Origin: Zoogloeaceae bacterium
Lineage (GTDB): Bacteria > Pseudomonadota > Gammaproteobacteria > Burkholderiales > Rhodocyclaceae
Assembly (NCBI GenBank): GCA_031273145.1
Contig: JAISSL010000109.1
Coordinates: 1 to 14,967 of the forward strand
Length of the DNA: 14,967 nucleotides
Direction of reading: 5' to 3'
The position numbers and the translations under genes are program-made. Of the stretch, positions 7,237-14,226 are shown piece by piece. The notes under the pieces are model-generated. The model saw nothing but the letters and a program-made list of their open reading frames with translations. It had not been told where the DNA came from and ran no database searches. Each line of letters starts with the position of its first letter. Within the stretch, counting starts at the first letter, position 1.

Positions 7237-9336
7237 TTGGCACTGCATGTGTGGGATTATCTTTTTTCTGATCATTCCATGATGGGTTTTATGGCGTTAG
7301 TGATGGGGCTTGCCATGTTCCTGGCCATGCTCTTTATTTTTCTGCTCTTGATGTACATGCTGTTCAGCAAGCCGCGCAAGAGGCAGGGACTGTTTAAAGG
7401 CAATGCGGAAAGGAAAAGGTCTTCCCTTGCTTCTTTCCTTGTATGGTTGCTATTGCTGGGGCCGCTCTTGCTGGGGTTTGCTTATATGGTCTACTTCGCA
7501 TTGGAGGCTTTTCCCTTCTTCGTTGACCAAATCCTGAAACTTTTTGAAGTAACCGATCTGGATACCAATTTTGGACATGCCTTGCGGTTGTGGGATAACC
7601 CGTTCGCTTTCGGTTTTTCCCTGCTTGTCGGCGTCTGCATTGTGGTGGCAACGCTATACAAGATGTGGCAAATCGCCCGGCAGGGCGGCGCCCTGATTGC
7701 GAAGCAACTGGGCGGACGCAGAATCAGGCGCGATACTTCCGACCCGGCAGAAAAGCGTCTGTTGAATGTGATAGATGAAATGGCGATTGCCGCAGGCATC
7801 CCTGCGCCGGTTGCCTTTGTACTCCCTATGGAAACCGGCCTGAACGCCTTTGCAGCCGGACTTTCCACGCGCGATAACGTGATTGCCGTCACCCAGGGCA
7901 TTCTGACCGCCATGAACCGGGATGAGTTACAAGGCATCATCGCGCATGAAATCAGCCATATCGCGCATGGGGATAGTCGCCTCAATCTCCGGCTGATCGG
8001 CATTCTGTTCGGTATTTACGGCCTCACGCTTTTGGGGCGCGGCTTGATACAGGGGGGCGGGTATATGTTGATTCTCACGCTGGCGGCGGGCGTCGTGTTG
8101 TGCGCCATTGGCTCTGTTGGGAAGTTTTTTGGCGGGATGATTCAGGCGACCGCTTCCCGTGAGCGCGAATATCTGGCAGATGCCGCCGCCGTACAATTCA
8201 CCCGCAGTTCCGCTGGACTCATTTCCGCGCTCAACAAATTGCGGGCTTTTGGTTCCCAAATCAAGCATCCGCAAGCCCTTGCCGCCAGCCATCTCTTTTT
8301 CGGCGCAAGCGAAAAACCTTCCCGTTTTTTGACTTCCCTGTTTGCGACGCATCCGCCGTTGGAAGCGCGCATTCAGCGTCTTGGCGGCAAGACGCTGCCT
8401 CTGTCGAAAATAGCGCCTCAATCCATAGACCTTGTCACAGTTGAAGATGACCGTCCGCAGATTTTGATGAACAATCTCCCTGCGGCCTTGCCCGCTGCGC
8501 CTGCCGCTACGGTTGCAAGGGACGGTATTGCGGAAGACCTTGCGCCCGATGGCGTCGCTCAGGCGCACAACCTGCTCGCCAGCCTGCCGGAAAGCCTGCG
8601 ACAAGCGGCATCGTCCGTTGCGGGCGCGGAGGGCATCGTCTACGGCCTGTTTCTCTCCATTCCAGAGATCAAACCTGGGCTGCTGTCCCGGCAGGAAAAA
8701 CTGATCCCCCCTGCGGCACTGCCTGTGGCGAAGAAACTCAACTGGTGGCTGCATTCGCAACCGGAAGGGGCGCGTTATCGTCTCGTCTGGCTGGACCTGG
8801 TCATGCCTACCTTGCGCGGCGCATCACAAGACGAATGCCGGGAATTGCTCATGATTGTGAAACCCCTGATTCAAGCCGATGAATATGTCTGTCCCGGTGA
8901 AATTGCCCTGTACAGCATTCTGCAAAATACCTTGTTGCCTGCCAGACGGTCAGGCGAGCAGAGCGCATCGCTTTGGGGATTTTGGGGACAACAGAATCGG
9001 AGTGCTGGCAGGCTGCTGTGGCTCATTGCCCGTGCCGGACATGAAGATGGGAAGATGGCCGAGGCCGCTTATCAGGCGGCGATAGCACATTTCCCTGAAT
9101 ATGAGGAGATATCTTTTCTGAACAAGGGCGGGCTTTCCCTCGATGCGGCTTCCAAAGCATTCGGGCATCTTGCCCTTGCCGCGCCATCGTACCGGAAAAA
9201 GTTTCTGGAAGCGTGCGCGGTTGCCGCGCAACACGATGGCAAGATTACGCCGGTAGAAAATGAACTACTCCGCGCCTTCGCGCAAAGCCTCGATTGCGCC
9301 GCGCCGCTTGTTACCTTGCCATCGGCGAACCAATAA
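7126..9336 (+). CDS. Membrane M48-family (HtpX-like) metalloprotease, copy 1
   Basis: A 736-residue predicted inner-membrane zinc protease. The N-terminus has four hydrophobic segments (about 17-38, 52-80, 102-128, 160-177). The peptidase follows: HEISH at 274-278 supplies two zinc ligands and the catalytic glutamate, and EYLAD at 348-352 the third ligand (E348). Two more hydrophobic stretches lie between them. A soluble region of about 320 residues follows, with an Ala/Pro-rich linker at about 430-475. It ends with a helical domain (FLEACAVAAQHDGKITPVEN then ELLRAFAQSL) that resembles a TerB-like fold, an uncertain match. HtpX-type proteases handle membrane-protein quality control; this one is more than twice the usual HtpX length, so its substrate may differ. 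Copy 2 follows after 15 bp, probably in one transcript. The start is supported by GGAAGG, 9 nt upstream. Confidence 0.88.
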   Translation: MDFFAAQEQARKKTRWLMLWFALAVLCIVALAHLFAMLALHVWDYLFSDHSMMGFMALVMGLAMFLAMLFIFLLLMYMLFSKPRKRQGLFKGNAERKRSSLASFLVWLLLLGPLLLGFAYMVYFALEAFPFFVDQILKLFEVTDLDTNFGHALRLWDNPFAFGFSLLVGVCIVVATLYKMWQIARQGGALIAKQLGGRRIRRDTSDPAEKRLLNVIDEMAIAAGIPAPVAFVLPMETGLNAFAAGLSTRDNVIAVTQGILTAMNRDELQGIIAHEISHIAHGDSRLNLRLIGILFGIYGLTLLGRGLIQGGGYMLILTLAAGVVLCAIGSVGKFFGGMIQATASREREYLADAAAVQFTRSSAGLISALNKLRAFGSQIKHPQALAASHLFFGASEKPSRFLTSLFATHPPLEARIQRLGGKTLPLSKIAPQSIDLVTVEDDRPQILMNNLPAALPAAPAATVARDGIAEDLAPDGVAQAHNLLASLPESLRQAASSVAGAEGIVYGLFLSIPEIKPGLLSRQEKLIPPAALPVAKKLNWWLHSQPEGARYRLVWLDLVMPTLRGASQDECRELLMIVKPLIQADEYVCPGEIALYSILQNTLLPARRSGEQSASLWGFWGQQNRSAGRLLWLIARAGHEDGKMAEAAYQAAIAHFPEYEEISFLNKGGLSLDAASKAFGHLALAAPSYRKKFLEACAVAAQHDGKITPVENELLRAFAQSLDCAAPLVTLPSANQ
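9190..9312 (+). repeat. 3' block shared by the two M48 genes, copy 1
   Basis: This block aligns without gaps to 11299-11421 with 6 mismatches in 123 bp counted by eye. It encodes the C-terminal YRKKFLEACAVAAQHDGKIT segment and the following residues. Confidence 0.85.
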
Positions 9337-9338
9337 CG

Positions 9339-9344
9339 AAAGGA
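9339..9344 (+). promoter_or_regulatory. Ribosome binding site of M48 copy 2
   Basis: AAAGGA lies 7 nt before ATG 9352 in a 15-bp intergenic gap. The leader (AAGGAAAACGAC) is nearly the same as before copy 1 (AAGGTAAAACGAC), so the duplication included the translation start region. Confidence 0.6.
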
Positions 9345-9351
9345 AAACGAC

Positions 9352-9462
9352 ATGGATTTTTTTGCGGCTCAGGAACAGGCGCGGAAGAAAACCCGCTGGC
9401 TGGTGCTCTGGTTTGCGCTGGCGGTGCTGTGCATCGTCGCGCTGGCGCACCTGTTCGCCATG
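9352..9462 (+). repeat. 5' block shared by the two M48 genes, copy 2
   Basis: This is the partner of 7126-7236 and encodes the start MDFFAAQEQARKKTRW and the first membrane segment. Confidence 0.85.
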
Positions 9463-11424
9463 CTGGTGTTTTCTAAGGGGGGGTTTTCTTTTGTTTTTGA
9501 GATGAAATTTATGCTTTCGATTCTAATGTTTTTTACGTTTTGCATGGGGTTTTTCCTCATACTTATCATTCTGTGGTTGACCTACAAATTCTGTCAGTCG
9601 GTTCTTAACCAATGGCGATTGGCGCCGTCTTATTTTTTCTCCATGCTGGGAATGTATTTGATTGGGGTGATATTGTTGATTATTTCTGCCTACGTATTTT
9701 TTGTCCTTGGCAACGAAGGCTTCGCCGCGATAGCCGAGTTAAACGAAAGTGTCGACCATGCCAAGACTGCCGATCATGCTAATGTCCTTCAGCTTTCCGA
9801 AACGGAAATGCCGGGGAACCCATCTGTATATTTCTTTTCGTCGTGGGATAACCCGTATGTTTTTGGCTTTTCCCTGGTTGTTGGCATCGGTATTGTGGCG
9901 GCTTCCCTGTACAAGATGCGGCAAATCGCGCGCCAGGGCGGCATCCTGATTGTGGAGCAACTGGGCGGGCGCAGGATCAACCGGGATACCGACAACCTGA
10001 TGGAAAAACGCCTGCTGAATGTGATGGACGAAATGGCCATTGCCGCAGGCATCCCAACGCCGACTGCCTTTGTGTTGCCCGAAGAGCATGGCCTGAACGC
10101 CCTTGCCGCCGGACTTTCCACCCATGATAGCGTGATTGCCGTCACCCGTGGTTTGCTGGAAGTCATGAACCGGGATGAGCTGCAAGGCATTATCGCGCAC
10201 GAAATCAGCCATATCGTGAATGGAGATACCCGCCTCAATCTGAAACTGATCGGCATTCTGTTCGGCATCAACGGGGTCTCGCTTTCCGGGCGTTCCATGC
10301 TGAAAGCGATGCTTGGCACCTGGTTTTTCACGCTGGTGGTGGGTTCCATACTGTGCGCCATTGGCTATATCGGCCTTTGCCTTGGACGGATGATTCAGTC
10401 CGCAGTTTCCCGTGAGCGCGAATATATGGCGGATGCTGTTGCCCTGCAATTTACCCGCAACCCTGCCGGACTCGTTTCCGCGCTCAATCTGTTGCGATTC
10501 TCCGGTTCACAAATTGGGCATCCGCAAGCCATTGCCGTCAGTCACCTCTTTTTCGGGGCGAGTGAAAAGCCTTCTGCCATTTTGACTTCCCTGTTTGCAA
10601 CCCATCCACCGATAGAGGAACGCATCCAGCGTCTTGGCGGCGCGTCGCTGCCTTCGCTGCCGGAGAGCGTCACCCACGCGCAAACCCTGCTTGCCAATCT
10701 GCCGGAGACTTTGCGACAAACGGCGCGGAACGTCACGGGCGCAAAAGGCATTGTGTGCGGGCTTTTTCTCTCCAACGCGCGCCCCCATATCCTGCACGAG
10801 TTGGAAGATCTGCTTCCCCCTGACGTACTCCCGGTGACACAGGAACTCTACCATTGGCTATCCACGCAACCGGGACGAGGGACGCATTACCGCCTCATCT
10901 GGCTGGACCTCGCTCTGCCCGCCTTGCTCGAAGCGACAAAGCGCGAACGCAAGGAACTGCTCGGCTGGATAGCGTACCTGGTTCCCGAAGATGAACGGGC
11001 AAGCCCCAGTGAATGCGCCCTTTACAGCATTCTGCGAAGTGTCTCGCTGCCCCCTTCGGAGCGTCATGCCCGCAGGTTGCGCCCGGATTGGGTGAATTGG
11101 GAGATGTCCCGACTGCTGGTGTTCATTGCCTATGCGGGTCATGCGGATGTAGAGATGGCAAAGGCCGCTTATCAGGCGGCCATCGCCCGTTCGCCTGCCA
11201 GTCATCACTACCAACAAGAGCCTTTTCCAGTCAGGGTGGAATTTTCCTTGAAGACGATCTCCCAGATATTTTCGCGCCTTGCCATGACCGAGCCGCTCTA
11301 CCGGAAAAAGTTTCTGGAAGCGTGCGCGATTGCCGCGCAACACGATGGCAAGATTACCCCGGTGGAAAATGAGCTACTCCGCGCCTTCGCGCAAAGCCTC
11401 GATTGCCCCGCGCCGCTGGTTTGA
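9352..11424 (+). CDS. Membrane M48-family (HtpX-like) metalloprotease, copy 2
   Basis: A 690-residue paralogue of the preceding gene with the same layout. It has hydrophobic segments at about 17-39, 54-78, 95-118 and 170-187, HEISH at 283-287, the third zinc ligand E357 in EYMAD, two further membrane segments, then a long soluble C-terminal region ending FLEACAIAAQHDGKITPVEN and ELLRAFAQSLDCPAPLV. All catalytic residues are intact, so both copies may be active. It differs in the membrane segments 2-3. It also has an extra loop (about 121-165, containing NESVDHAKTADHAN and others) before segment 4, and it lacks the roughly 45-residue Ala/Pro linker found after the peptidase in copy 1. The TM2-3 region is AT-richer with many Phe, Leu and Ile codons. 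Proximity suggests co-expression and perhaps a heteromeric protease, which is inference. Confidence 0.88.
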   Translation: MDFFAAQEQARKKTRWLVLWFALAVLCIVALAHLFAMLVFSKGGFSFVFEMKFMLSILMFFTFCMGFFLILIILWLTYKFCQSVLNQWRLAPSYFFSMLGMYLIGVILLIISAYVFFVLGNEGFAAIAELNESVDHAKTADHANVLQLSETEMPGNPSVYFFSSWDNPYVFGFSLVVGIGIVAASLYKMRQIARQGGILIVEQLGGRRINRDTDNLMEKRLLNVMDEMAIAAGIPTPTAFVLPEEHGLNALAAGLSTHDSVIAVTRGLLEVMNRDELQGIIAHEISHIVNGDTRLNLKLIGILFGINGVSLSGRSMLKAMLGTWFFTLVVGSILCAIGYIGLCLGRMIQSAVSREREYMADAVALQFTRNPAGLVSALNLLRFSGSQIGHPQAIAVSHLFFGASEKPSAILTSLFATHPPIEERIQRLGGASLPSLPESVTHAQTLLANLPETLRQTARNVTGAKGIVCGLFLSNARPHILHELEDLLPPDVLPVTQELYHWLSTQPGRGTHYRLIWLDLALPALLEATKRERKELLGWIAYLVPEDERASPSECALYSILRSVSLPPSERHARRLRPDWVNWEMSRLLVFIAYAGHADVEMAKAAYQAAIARSPASHHYQQEPFPVRVEFSLKTISQIFSRLAMTEPLYRKKFLEACAIAAQHDGKITPVENELLRAFAQSLDCPAPLV
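11299..11421 (+). repeat. 3' block shared by the two M48 genes, copy 2
   Basis: This is the partner of 9190-9312, ending one codon before the stop of copy 2. Confidence 0.85.
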
Positions 11425-11426
11425 CC

Positions 11427-11444
11427 GGGCAGCGAAAACTGCCC
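11427..11444 (+). terminator. Short hairpin after the M48 pair, possible terminator
   Basis: GGGCAG-CGAAAA-CTGCCC is a perfect 6-bp stem 3 bp after the stop of M48 copy 2. No T-run follows on the plus strand, so it is a weak or factor-dependent terminator at best, or a 3'-end stabiliser. Confidence 0.35.
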
Positions 11445-11516
11445 TGAACCGTAGCAAAAAAAATTTCCGACCAAAAAAAGAGGGGACTCAATCCGGCTTG
11501 TATATGCTACTCATCG

Positions 11517-11531
11517 GTATAAAAGTTATAC
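11517..11531. promoter_or_regulatory. Inverted repeat upstream of the TPR gene
   Basis: GTATAA-AAG-TTATAC is a perfect 6-bp inverted repeat 38 bp before ATG 11569. It overlaps a TATAAA that could serve as a -10 box, though no well-spaced -35 is visible. It may be an operator or just an AT-rich promoter zone. The rest of the 144-bp gap 11425-11568 holds an A-run (11456-11463) and the ribosome site AAAGG at 11558-11562. Confidence 0.35.
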
Positions 11532-11568
11532 TTGCGACTGCGTAAAATAAACAATCGAAAGGTGCTTC

Positions 11569-12351
11569 ATGAATCCGCTTGATGAACGGCAACTCGCAGG
11601 ATACCTTTTCTGGAAAGGTGTCAGGGGCTTTTTTCGCAGGTTGTTCGGGCGCTTTATATACTCGGCTGACGAACGGGCCATCATGGACCTCTTCGACGAT
11701 GGGTGTGCCTTGCAGGTACAGGGCAAGGCCAGGGAAGCCATTGCTGCCTACGACGGGATCGTCCAGCGTTTCGGCAGCAGCGACGCGCCCCGGATACGAA
11801 AACTCATCGCAAAGACGCTGCTCAACAAGAGCTTTACCCTGTGGGGACTGGGCAAGCGCGAGGAAGCCATTGCCGTTTGCGACGACCTCGACCGCCGCTT
11901 TGGCAACGACGAATCTCCCGACATGCGCGAGATCGTCGCGGATGCGCTTTCCATCAAGGACATGGCGCTCTGGCACGATACCAACAAACGCATTGCGGTG
12001 GATGACGAAATCATCCAGCGTTTCGGCAGCGACAAATCCCCCGGCATCCGCGAAAGGGTTGCGGAGGCGCTCTTTCACAAGGGCTATGCGCTGGAATGTT
12101 CAAACAAGGTGGAAGAAGCAATCGCCATCTATGACGAGCTTGTTCAGCGTTTTGGCGACGATAAATCTCCCGGCGTGCGCGAAGCGGTTGCGGGGACGCT
12201 CATCACCAAGGGCATCGCCCTGAAAAATCAGGGCAAGACTGGGGACGCCATCGCCGTCTATGACGACATCGTTAAACGCTTCGGTAACGACCGACTCCTC
12301 GGCAGAATCGTCGCAAAGGCACAGGAATACCGAAAATCACTCACGGAATAG
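11569..12351 (+). CDS. Tetratricopeptide (TPR) repeat protein
   Basis: A 260-residue protein with no signal peptide. After about 44 residues of leader (with KGVRGFFRRLFGRFIYS), it consists of five repeats of about 43 residues with the pattern A-LhxKGxALxxxGKxEEAIAhYDxIVQRFGxDxSPxhREhVA. The QRF-type anchors begin at 11764, 11893, 12016, 12145 and 12274, spaced 43, 41, 43 and 43 codons; the third repeat is two codons short around TNKRIAVDDEI. TPR arrays are helical scaffolds for protein contacts, and the wide spacing (34 is the canonical unit) is known in related bacterial TPR families. The partner is not evident. ATG 11569 has AAAGG 6 nt upstream. The gene follows the M48 pair after a 144-bp gap and converges on dksA, so it may be a separate unit. 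Confidence 0.85.
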   Translation: MNPLDERQLAGYLFWKGVRGFFRRLFGRFIYSADERAIMDLFDDGCALQVQGKAREAIAAYDGIVQRFGSSDAPRIRKLIAKTLLNKSFTLWGLGKREEAIAVCDDLDRRFGNDESPDMREIVADALSIKDMALWHDTNKRIAVDDEIIQRFGSDKSPGIRERVAEALFHKGYALECSNKVEEAIAIYDELVQRFGDDKSPGVREAVAGTLITKGIALKNQGKTGDAIAVYDDIVKRFGNDRLLGRIVAKAQEYRKSLTE

Positions 12352-12387
12352 CAGAAGAATTACAGAAAACGCTTTTGCCGCAGTTGA

Positions 12388-12408
12388 GGCGCGGGTCAAA
12401 TACGCGCC
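12388..12408. terminator. Hairpin between convergent TPR gene and dksA
   Basis: GGCGCG-N9-CGCGCC lies in the 72-bp gap between the two stop codons. It could act as a shared terminator stem for both strands, but neither side has a T-run, so the call is tentative. Confidence 0.35.
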
Positions 12409-12423
12409 CCATGCCGCGCCGGA

Positions 12424-12849
12424 CTACTTCGCAATCTGCTTTTCCTTCAGTTCGTCCAGGGTCTTGCAGTCAATGCAGAGGGTCGCGGTTGGCCGCGCTT
12501 CCAGACGCTTGATGCCGATCTCCACCCCGCACTTGTCGCAATAGCCATAGTCGCCCGATTCAATCCGCGCCAGGGTTTCATTGATCTTCTTGATCAACTT
12601 TCGTTCCCGGTCGCGGTTTCGCAACTCCACGGCAATATCCGTCTCCTGACTGGCGCGGTCATTGGGATCGGCAAACACCGTGGCTTCATCCTGCATGGTA
12701 TGCACGGTGCGATCAATATCTTCGCCCAAATCCTTCTTGATGCTTTCCAGAATATTGCGAAAATGCTGAAGCTGAGCCGCGCTCATGTAGGCTTCCTTGG
12801 CTTTGGGCACGTAGGGGGAAAAGCGCCGCTGTGACAGTTCTTCTTCCAT
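12424..12849 (-). CDS. dksA: RNA polymerase-binding transcription factor DksA
   Basis: DksA enters the secondary channel of RNA polymerase and, with ppGpp, shifts transcription away from rRNA promoters in the stringent response. The 141-residue product has the coiled-coil region with DPNDRA at 61-66 (the acidic tip residues D61 and D64 match the essential DxxD of E. coli DksA), the block LRNRDRERKLIKKI, and a four-cysteine zinc finger C104-x2-C107-x17-C125-x2-C128. The ATG at 12849 is chosen because homology begins soon after it (YMSAAQLQHFRNILESI) and GGAG lies upstream at 12 nt, rather far. An upstream extension of this frame overlaps corC and is not protein-like. It follows corC by 85 bp and converges on the TPR gene. 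A fully functional copy by all visible motifs. Confidence 0.96.
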   Translation of the reverse strand: MEEELSQRRFSPYVPKAKEAYMSAAQLQHFRNILESIKKDLGEDIDRTVHTMQDEATVFADPNDRASQETDIAVELRNRDRERKLIKKINETLARIESGDYGYCDKCGVEIGIKRLEARPTATLCIDCKTLDELKEKQIAK

Positions 12850-12879
12850 TTTGGGCGATAGCTCCGTTAAGAAAAGCGC

Positions 12880-12908
12880 ATTTAATAACAGAAAACCATT
12901 CTTGGCAA
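12880..12908 (-). promoter_or_regulatory. Possible dksA promoter
   Basis: On the minus strand TTGCCA and TTAAAT are separated by 17 bp, about 30 bp upstream of the dksA start, in the 85-bp corC-dksA gap. The -10 match is poor, so the call is weak, but a separate promoter is plausible because dksA is usually expressed on its own. Confidence 0.28.
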
Positions 12909-12934
12909 ACCCTGTGTAGCCGATATTCCGCAAC

Positions 12935-13768
12935 CTACTGATTCTCAAGCGTTTTCGGATACGCCCTCGCGTCCACAACCAGGGTGTAAAGACGGCGACT
13001 GTCCGCGCGCAGCACATTGAAGCGCAATCCATCAATCTCCACCACTTCGTTGCGCTTGGGAACCCGCCCCAGACGACGCAGAATCAGGCCGCCAATGGTA
13101 TCGAAGGTCTCGCTCGGAAAATTCGTGCCGAACGCCGCGTTGAAGTCGTCAATCTCGGTTCTGGCCTTGACGCGATAGCAACCCGTCGCGTCCTGCCGGA
13201 TGTTGTCGTGCGTCTCGTCGAAATCGTGCTCGTCCTCAATTTCGCCCACGATCTGTTCCAGCACGTCCTCAATGGTAATCAGCCCGGCAACGCCGCCGTA
13301 TTCATCCACCACAATCGCCATATGGTTGCGGGAAACGCGAAATTCCCGCAACAACACGTTCAGACGCTTGGCTTCCGGCACGAACACCGCAGGACGCAGC
13401 CAGTCCCGCAGGGCGAATTCCGGCTCCGTCTGCACGCGCAGCAAATCCTTGGCCAGCAGGATGCCCTGAATGTTGTCGCGGTCGCCATCCACGACCGGAA
13501 AACGCGAGTGCGCGGTCTGAATGACGAAGGACAAAATTTCAGGCAGCGGCTCGTGCAGATCAATGACATCCATCCGGGCGCGGGGCACCAGCACGTCGGT
13601 CACGCGGGTTTCCGAAGCGGCCAGCGCCCCTTCGATGATGGAAAGCGCATCCGCGTCCATCAAGTGTTTTTCAAAGGCGGAACGAAGGAGCAGGAGCATC
13701 TGTTCCCGCGTTTCCGGCTCCCTCAGCAACAGGTTTGAAAGGCGCTCAAAAATCCCCGGAATGTTCAT
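12935..13768 (-). CDS. corC: CorC/YbeX family CBS-domain protein
   Basis: A 277-residue soluble protein equivalent to YbeX of E. coli. Two CBS domains lie at about 62-112 (ARMDVIDLHEPLPEILS, SRFPVVDGDRDNIQGILLAKDLL) and 127-176 (NHMAIVVDEYGGVAGLITIEDVLEQIVGEI). A CorC_HlyC domain follows at about 190-268 (TFDTIGGLILRRLGRVPKRNEVVEIDGL). CBS pairs bind adenine nucleotides or Mg-ATP; the family is linked to magnesium/cobalt efflux and, for YbeX, to ribosome homeostasis. No membrane segment is present. The start codon overlaps the ybeY stop by 4 bp (ATGA), so translation is coupled. In many proteobacteria lnt follows; here dksA comes next. The transport label is inherited from the family, not shown by this sequence. 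Confidence 0.95.
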   Translation of the reverse strand: MNIPGIFERLSNLLLREPETREQMLLLLRSAFEKHLMDADALSIIEGALAASETRVTDVLVPRARMDVIDLHEPLPEILSFVIQTAHSRFPVVDGDRDNIQGILLAKDLLRVQTEPEFALRDWLRPAVFVPEAKRLNVLLREFRVSRNHMAIVVDEYGGVAGLITIEDVLEQIVGEIEDEHDFDETHDNIRQDATGCYRVKARTEIDDFNAAFGTNFPSETFDTIGGLILRRLGRVPKRNEVVEIDGLRFNVLRADSRRLYTLVVDARAYPKTLENQ

Positions 13769-14226
13769 GATTTATGCCCCAAAAGATAAGGATCGGGAAA
13801 GCCCAGGCTCTCCAGAATTTCCCGCTCACGCGCTTCCATGCGTTCGGCCTGGGCGGCGTCCTCATGGTCGTAGCCTTGCAGATGTAAGATACCATGCGTT
13901 ACCAGATGCGCGTAGTGGGCGGCGAGCGGCTTTGCCTGTTCAATGGCTTCCCGCGCCGCCACGACCGGGCAAATCGCCAGATCGCCCGCAATTTCAGGCG
14001 GCGGGCTGTAGGGAAAGGAAAGGACGTTGGTAGGCTTATCCTTGCCCCGAAACTGCAAGTTCAACTGGCGGCCTTCCTCGGCGGACACGAGACGAATGGT
14101 CACTTCGCCCCGGCATGGTTTGGGCAAGGCCGCCTTTGCCCAAGCGCGGATAGCCCCGCGTTCAGGCAGGTCTTTCGCAGCCACATCCCTGGCGGCATAC
14201 TGTACGGAGAGGGAGAGACGATTCAT
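13765..14226 (-). CDS. ybeY: Endoribonuclease YbeY, rRNA maturation factor
   Basis: YbeY is a zinc-dependent endoribonuclease needed for 16S rRNA 3'-end maturation and 70S quality control. The 153-residue protein carries the family zinc motif H111-x3-H115-x5-H121 in [13 protein letters not shown]. It also carries the conserved TNVLSFPYS and [14 protein letters not shown] blocks. The length is normal. It overlaps phoH by 4 bp upstream and corC by 4 bp downstream, forming the conserved phoH-ybeY-corC unit. Nothing unusual in its motifs. Confidence 0.97.
   Translation of the reverse strand: MNRLSLSVQYAARDVAAKDLPERGAIRAWAKAALPKPCRGEVTIRLVSAEEGRQLNLQFRGKDKPTNVLSFPYSPPPEIAGDLAICPVVAAREAIEQAKPLAAHYAHLVTHGILHLQGYDHEDAAQAERMEAREREILESLGFPDPYLLGHKS

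Noticed and set aside
434..12423. Prophage or integrative element
   Set aside because: No integrase, structural phage gene, tRNA target or flanking direct repeat was seen; 'island' rests only on gene content.
12850..13035. Longer dksA product starting 62 residues upstream
   Set aside because: The extension overlaps corC and the 85-bp gap and shows no DksA similarity; ATG at 12849 fits the family length.
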